64,000 nucleotides of DNA from contig JAVLUZ010000145.1 of NCBI GenBank assembly GCA_036768485.1, positions 664,202 through 728,201 of the forward strand. Reading direction: 5' to 3'. How positions within the stretch are numbered: position 1 is the stretch's first letter; every line of letters begins with the position of its first letter. Position numbers and translations under genes: made by a program. The DNA is from Mermis nigrescens. Lineage: Eukaryota; Nematoda; Enoplea; Mermithida; Mermithidae. The notes beneath the pieces were generated by a model that ran no database searches, was not told where the DNA came from, and saw only the letters and a program-made list of their open reading frames with translations. Below are positions 60,001-64,000 of the stretch, in pieces.

Positions 60001-61283
60001 TATATTAGGTGATGCGTTGCGAGCCCCGCGTTTCGTCTATAATGCGCTATCATCTCTTTTTATTATTATAGGATATTTATCTGTATCATGCCGTTAATCT
60101 GGCGATGCGGACAGCGCAATTTAGCTATTAATAGCGCCAACAAGAGGGAAGCGCGCACGTGAATGCCGGAAGCGCGCACGTGAATGCCGTTAGACATCCA
60201 GGCGAGTGCGCGCACGTGAATGCCGTTCTATATCCAGGCACGTGCGCGCTTCCGGCATTCACATGCGCGCTTCCTTCTTGTTGGCGCTATTAATAGCTAA
60301 ATTGCGCCGTCCGCATCGCCAGATTAACGGCATGATACAGATAAATATCCTATAATAATAAAAAAGAGATGATAGCGAATTATAGACAAAACGCGGCGCT
60401 CGCGACGCATCATCTAATATAAATCTGACGATTATAGTGCATCATGCTTTCATGGCGAGCACTGTATTCTATTCAAGAAATACATGGATTATATTCAGTG
60501 ATTTATAAGTAAATTGTCAACTAGACGTAAAACTTGTTTGCAGGTGCAGTTGCCTGATTGAAACGACTTCCTGAATAATTTATCTTTCGATTATATCGCC
60601 ACATGTTCCCGTGAAGTCGGGCTATCAAGAGCGTACATACTTTAACACAGGAACCGATGACCGGAACCGGAACCGGAACCGACGGTTCTCTAGTTGAAGA
60701 ATCGGAACCGGCGGTTCCAACTTACGCAAGAACCGAAACCGAAGTTCTTGTTTTTCAAGAACCGGAACATCCCTAACCCACGCGTGGGTGGGGGGTTTGA
60801 AGGACCCCCTCGAGAATCTGGTGGACCCATTAAATAGATTGACTCCAGAATTTAATTATTAGCATTTTTTTAAGATTTTTGCCGGTTTCGCAACACACAG
60901 ACCCCTAGCATTTTGAAAATTAATAATAAAATACGTTTAATGCGATTAGAAAAATAAAAATTTTTTCGCAGTTTCAAATACTTCCACATATGTACATGTG
61001 TATCGCCTTATTTTTTATTTTCAGATGGAATAATGGTGGCTGTGAGGGCAGCGCGAGCGTCCGTGAACCCAGTTCGCAAAATGATCCGAATCGGCAAGCA
61101 TGTTGGCTTTCGACTAATGGCGACAATTCTCTGAAAATAAAAGAGACGGGCAACAAGGCTGAGATGGAATTGTGGCAGAAGCAGGACGAACGAGACGAAG
61201 AATTGTTGCTGAAATTCGTCAGCAATATTTCGCTCATTTCTCCGCTCGAAATGACCGCCTGCGGCGATGGTTCCGATCAGTGA
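54049..61283 (+). CDS. Unrecognised gene, three 3' exons
   Basis: Exons are 54049-54301 (or to 54319), 57091-57545 and 61025-61283 ending in TGA. Splice sites are GT-AG and phases agree, giving about 322 residues; upstream exons must exist. Exon A has SPDTHFVPIKSESMEDAYF and YLAESDYYVYLEQPEQVE. Exon B has a Ser/Asn-rich start, a helical, charged stretch (TEEKYFDRIKNEKMAKIQEK) and an acidic patch followed by FEIWACRSMPLTGSYLCHQL. Exon C is acidic and hydrophilic, with EMELWQKQDERDEELLLKF. I recognise no domain. Codons end mostly in G or C (TCG, GTC, GAC), unlike the AT-ending codons of the other two genes. The first intron holds a TA-flanked element and a SINE. Confidence 0.7.
54494..55068. 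mobile_element. TA-flanked element with long inverted ends, 575 bp
   Basis: CAGGGTGTCACGAAATGATA and TATCATTTCGTGACACCCTG are bordered by TA on both sides. Imperfect inverted arms extend about 100 bp (GTAGAG(C/T)ATTCAATTCTG). This is the form of a mariner-type MITE. It lies in the intron after exon 54049-54301. Confidence 0.85.
55277..55485 (-). mobile_element. Family B MITE, 209 bp
   Basis: It starts CATACATGGGCGCC and ends CACGCCTAGGTATG. An exact 8-bp TSD, CTACATAT, lies at 55269-55276 and 55486-55493. Confidence 0.95.
55756..56407 (-). mobile_element. Family A MITE, inverted, split by family B
   Basis: The right end GAATTCCCATGCTGTGCATGTATG is the family A start in reverse. The left end has diverged (TTAATCTTGGGG). 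A family B element interrupts it at 55936-56215. Confidence 0.78.
55936..56215 (+). mobile_element. Family B MITE (nested in family A)
   Basis: It starts CACACATGGGCGTGG and ends GCCCACCTATG. The flanks CGGATGAC and GTCATGAC match at 5 of 8. This repeats the family B into family A nesting at 1261, but at a different site. Confidence 0.8.
56416..56549 (+). mobile_element. Family D MITE, 134 bp
   Basis: It begins CACACACGGGCGTGAGGGG and ends TGCCCACGTATG. The flanks GTGGTGAC and GTGGTGGG match at 6 of 8. It is the shortest complete family D copy. Confidence 0.75.
56797..57040 (+). mobile_element. tRNA-Cys-derived SINE with 13-bp TSD
   Basis: The 5' part has an A box (TGGCGTAGTGGTAGA) and B box (GGTTCGAACCC) of an internal RNA polymerase III promoter. 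Its anticodon arm, CACCG-TTGCAAC-TGGTG, carries GCA (Cys). The acceptor and T stems no longer pair, so it is not a tRNA gene. The body has the hairpin GCACGAGT-AAA-ACTCGTGC and ends GAAGGATTAT. It is flanked by AATTAATATATTA at 56784-56796 and 57041-57053. It ends 37 bp before the TSD's downstream neighbour, the acceptor of exon 57091. Confidence 0.9.
57594..57731 (+). mobile_element. Family N MITE, 138 bp
   Basis: Ends CAGACACGTAGCTGG and AGAGCTACGTGCATG. An exact 8-bp TSD, TGTGGGAG, lies at 57586-57593 and 57732-57739. It begins 48 bp after the splice donor at 57546. Confidence 0.9.
57773..57993 (+). mobile_element. Family B MITE
   Basis: It starts CACACGTGGGCAGTGC and ends GCTCAACTATG. 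Flanks GATCCCCAC and GATCCCAC differ by one C. Confidence 0.82.
58494..58973 (-). mobile_element. Family B MITE hosting another family B MITE
   Basis: It starts CATAGGTGGGCGGC and ends CACGCCCAGGTGTG. An exact 8-bp TSD, ATTTTATT, lies at 58486-58493 and 58974-58981. The inner copy (58702-58940) is in the opposite orientation. Confidence 0.93.
58702..58940 (+). mobile_element. Inner family B MITE (self-nested)
   Basis: It starts CACACGTGGGCATGG and ends GCCCCTCTATG. The flanks GGTGCAAT and GTGCATAC are similar with a shift of one base, inside the GGTGCATACCCC of the host element. Confidence 0.8.
59456..60775. mobile_element. hAT-like element with GGAACC subterminal repeats, 1320 bp
   Basis: The ends TAGGGATGTACCGGTT and AACCGGAACATCCCTA are inverted repeats. 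The flanks ACCCACAC and ACCCACGC match at 7 of 8. Tracts of CCGGAACCGGAACCG lie inside both ends. A TA-flanked foldback element occupies its middle. No transposase is seen. Confidence 0.88.
59959..60464. mobile_element. TA-flanked foldback element nested in the hAT, 506 bp
   Basis: The ends CAGTGCTCGCCATGAAA and TTTCATGGCGAGCACTG are flanked by TA. Inverted arms of about 200 bp (59959-60156 and 60265-60464) are about 95% alike. The loop holds repeated GCGCGCACGTGAATGCC units in both orientations. The CAGTG terminus and TA flank fit Tc1/mariner. Confidence 0.93.
60776..61024 (+). mobile_element. Family D-like fragment before the last exon
   Basis: CCACGCGTGGGTGGGG, then CCAGAATTTAATTATTAGCA and CAGACCCCTAGCATTTT, resemble family D. 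It runs into the intron end of the unrecognised gene. Confidence 0.45.
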
Positions 61284-61623
61284 AACTGTTTTTCTCGTCC
61301 GGAAATAATCTAGCGTTGCTTCTGAGTGAAATTTCTTGTCCGAAAAAAGTTCCTTCCATCTTTTTTACTCTCTTTTACTTTTGGTGTAAAGTGAAGTGTA
61401 AAGTAAAAAAGCGATTGAAGCGTAAAGACGAGTGGATTGAGGTGGAAAGTAAGTCCAGGGTAACGTAGAGTAAAGCAAAGCGGAGCGTAAAGTCGATGAA
61501 TGGATTAAATTGCCATAAATCCGGCGTAAAAGTACCCGATGTGTACTAGTGTCTAATATCGATGGTATATTATTTATTAGGAAAAATTCTTAAGATTAGC
61601 TGAAAAGTGTAATAATGATTTTC
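61284..61623. repeat. 3' flank with GTAAAG-type repeats
   Basis: After the TGA there is a stretch rich in GTGTAAAGT, GCGTAAAGA, GAGTAAAGC and GCGTAAAGTC (61380-61500), a degenerate short tandem repeat. No clear polyadenylation signal was located. Confidence 0.5.
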
Positions 61624-61866
61624 TGCGTCTGGGCATGGGGGATTCGTGGGGTATGCACCGCACTCCCCCAGAAACCAATATAATCCCCCCAGAATTAAAT
61701 TTTTGAAAATTTTATTGTTTTCCCGCAATTTTTGATGCCAATGGATAGTGCTCGATGAGAAACGTTGAAAAATGTGTTTTTTTGCGCCATACCACCATTT
61801 TTAAGGCCATTTTTGACCTTAAAAAAAATCTTGCACCCCCCAGAACTTCGGGGCCGCCCACCTATG
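61624..61866 (+). mobile_element. Family B MITE
   Basis: Left end GCGTCTGGGCATGG is decayed; right end GCCGCCCACCTATG is intact. The core ATGCCAATGGATAGTGCTCG is conserved. The TSD is not recognisable. Confidence 0.75.
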
Positions 61867-62700
61867 GTCAGGACGCTTTTAGTCGATTTTTTATTTAATC
61901 AATATTTATTCCGTCTTTATGTCTCAGCTTTTAAGGCCCATTGAACGTTGTGTCGTTGGAAGCGTGGTGTAGCTTTCGCTTTTAGTGCGTTTCTAAGGTG
62001 TTCGCCTGTACCTACTTTATTGCAAAAAAATGACCGAATATAACTGACTCGTATTTTCGTGCGTATTTCGGCACATTTTCTTTACACACTAGAAAAACGC
62101 GTGTATCTTTGTAGTACGTATATACACGTCTCGTGCGCATTCTCTTCATGGCGTATTATCTCTGCGACGCTTCTTAATCTGTCTTTCCACCCACGCGTGC
62201 ACTTCGCACCGACTGGTTTAAACACGCGTCACATTTTCGTTCTGTTTGTGTTCGTTCGTTTACACCGTGAGCAATTTGTCGTCTCAAACTGCTCACCTTC
62301 ACAAGTGGGCCAAACGAGGGTTCGTTTTTGGACCCACAGTTGCGCAATTTTATTTTTCTACTTTACACTACGATCAAACGCGGTCATTTTTCACTTTACA
62401 CCGAAGCACGTGCTACGTTGTTCTTCGATTTCACTTTCCGAGGCGGCGTTTGGCCTTACTTTACATTACTGGGGCGATGCCGCTCAAGCACGAGGATCAA
62501 ACTGTCCAAGTTTTTAGTGAAATCGGCAATATTGTAAAGCAAATAGAAGTTAAACCATACTCTTGTTTCGGTTATTTTTTGTTTTTTCACTTTGCATTTT
62601 TCCCGCGTTGATCGGCGGATAACGCGACGTATGCTTACAGTAATTTTTATTCACTTCTCAGAGAAGGCCGAAATTGACGAAATTGATTGACCGACCTTAA
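61867..62700. other. CpG-containing stretch, no confident gene
   Basis: Locally richer in CG dinucleotides, with long overlapping open frames at 62059-62611. The predicted peptides share no recognisable motif, and CTTTACA(C/T) repeats within them suggest repeat DNA. A promoter or first exon of a gene beyond the window is possible. Confidence 0.35.
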
Positions 62701-63020
62701 AGGGTATACACTTACAATCTGTCTTATGTACTAAATAATGCCTACTATACTGTGGAATTCAAGCCAAGCTGATCTTTAGTGGTTTACACTCGAAATCTAT
62801 ATGATCATTTAAGTCTACTACTGTGCCTTACTGTGCCTGCTAAGGATGACCAAAATGTTCATAGTTTTTGAGCTAGGTTGATCTTGAATGGTTTACACTC
62901 GCACGCAATTTATCCTACTCGTTATTAAACGTCAAGCGTACCTACTAAGGAAGAACAAATTGCATTTATTTATTATATTTTAGTCAAGTTGATCTTAAGT
63001 GGTTTACACTACATTATTTA
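62700..63020 (+). repeat. About 115-bp tandem repeat with TGGTTTACACT
   Basis: Three units each carry TTGATCTT(A/G)A(A/G)TGGTTTACACT, then GCCTACTAAGGA(T/A)GA(C/A)CAAA-like sequence (62770, 62880, 62990). The TTTACAC motif is shared with 44505-46860. Confidence 0.65.
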
Positions 63021-63657
63021 ATAGAACGCTTCTACGATGAAACGCAGCGCGAGAGTTGACCATCCCTATGCGTTTTATGCAAAGTTTTGTTTTAGTCATC
63101 GTTTACTTCGCGTCCTACCTCGCGCTTTGATTATTTATTGCGTGACAAATGATCGTCGTTCGAGTTGTCGCGTCGCCCAAAAACGTTCGCGTTAACAACT
63201 AAACGCGCGTCGATTGTTCGGCGTTTCTCGTAAGATGCTGTTTAATAACGCGCGGTGAACTACTATTTCGAATGGTCGTAAATTTACAATACTTTTTGGC
63301 GTAATTTTCACCGTTTTTTGTCGTCCGATTGATCGGCCATCAATATCACTTAATATCGAATAATAATCGGAAATAAGAAATAATCATGTTTACTCGTAAA
63401 AATTGGATTTCGCTTTGAATCCCCCGGTCTTTTTCTTGAAATTACATTTTGCCCTGTTGAATTCGGTATTCGACATATGAATAAAATTGATAAATATACA
63501 AGTTTACATCGCACATCGTAAAGTAAAAAATCCGCCGCAAAGAATAGTAAAGGAGACTTTGCATCCTGACTGGCAATCCCTAGTCTGTCTGCATAGTATT
63601 CATGAAGGTTGTCTACTTTGGCCCCTAGATCTCCAGAAAATGTTTTATAGTCCCTGG

Positions 63658-63922
63658 CACACCTGGGCGTGGGGGTTTGGGGGGGTATGCACCCCCCTTA
63701 GAAACCAAAATACCCCCCCCCAGAAATCAAAATACCCCCCCCCAGAATTCAATTTTTGAAAATTTTTTTCGCTTTTTCGCAATTTTTTGATGCCAATGGA
63801 TAGTGCTTGATGAGAAACGTCGAAAAATGGTGTTTTTATCACCATACCATCGTTTTTAAGGCCATTTTTTGACCTTCAAAAAATCTTGCACCCCCCCAGA
63901 AATTTCTTGCTGCCCACGTATG
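63658..63922 (+). mobile_element. Family B MITE, 265 bp
   Basis: It starts CACACCTGGGCGTGG and ends GCCCACGTATG. An exact 8-bp TSD, GTCCCTGG, lies at 63650-63657 and 63923-63930. It is nearly identical to the copy at 1261, which suggests recent activity. Confidence 0.96.
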
Positions 63923-64000
63923 GTCCCTGGGCGTGTTGACTGCTAATTTTCTTTGCAGAATTTTGCAAAATTCAGGCTGGAAATCAAAAACTAGCAAATA

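Noticed and set aside
62059..62611. Overlapping 121-152 residue ORFs as a new gene
   Set aside because: No domain, two frames equally open, and the sequence contains CTTTACAC-type repeats. It is kept only as an uncharacterised region.

Overview
This is animal nuclear DNA, AT-rich and dense with transposons. The evidence is a doublecortin-like kinase (two DCX domains joined to a CaMK-type kinase, a metazoan combination), exons split by GT-AG introns that keep phase, a tRNA-derived SINE, and many non-autonomous DNA transposons with target-site duplications (TSDs). There is no operon or ribosome-binding-site architecture. I cannot name the phylum; an invertebrate is most likely.

Layout. 1-2005: upstream and 5' UTR region. 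2108-18901 (+): a DCLK/zyg-8-like gene in 12 phase-consistent exons (DCX1, DCX2, linker, kinase N-lobe to the APE motif). The kinase C-lobe is not found; a possible 13th exon stops after a few residues. 19212-24475: repeat block with a hairpin satellite and a GGTT array. 25822-36344 (+): a matrin/U1-type C2H2 zinc-finger gene, apparently frameshifted in its first finger; its first intron holds a second copy of the 19-24 kb block. 36345-53999: almost only mobile DNA, including a decayed hAT transposase, a broken Polinton/adintovirus-like remnant (minus strand, 41.2-41.9 kb), and a 9.3-kb structure with 2.4-kb inverted arms (42014-44450 and 48845-51274). 54049-61283 (+): three exons of an unrecognised gene with G/C-ending codons. 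61284-64000: more repeats and a CpG-containing stretch.

The main signal is the mobile-element landscape. Many short elements, from at least eight sequence families, share termini close to CA[T/C]AC...GTATG. Many are bounded by exact or near-exact 8-bp TSDs, which suggests mobilisation by one transposase (hAT-like or P-like). One element is proven by an empty site in the second copy of the segmental duplication. Many families, and an 86-91 bp satellite, carry GGCGCGAAGCGCC, which contains d(GCGAAGC), the exceptionally stable DNA mini-hairpin. Larger hAT-like elements each carry their own short G/C-rich or purine-rich subterminal repeats (GGGGTC, GGAACC, ACCCGGGT, GGAATA).
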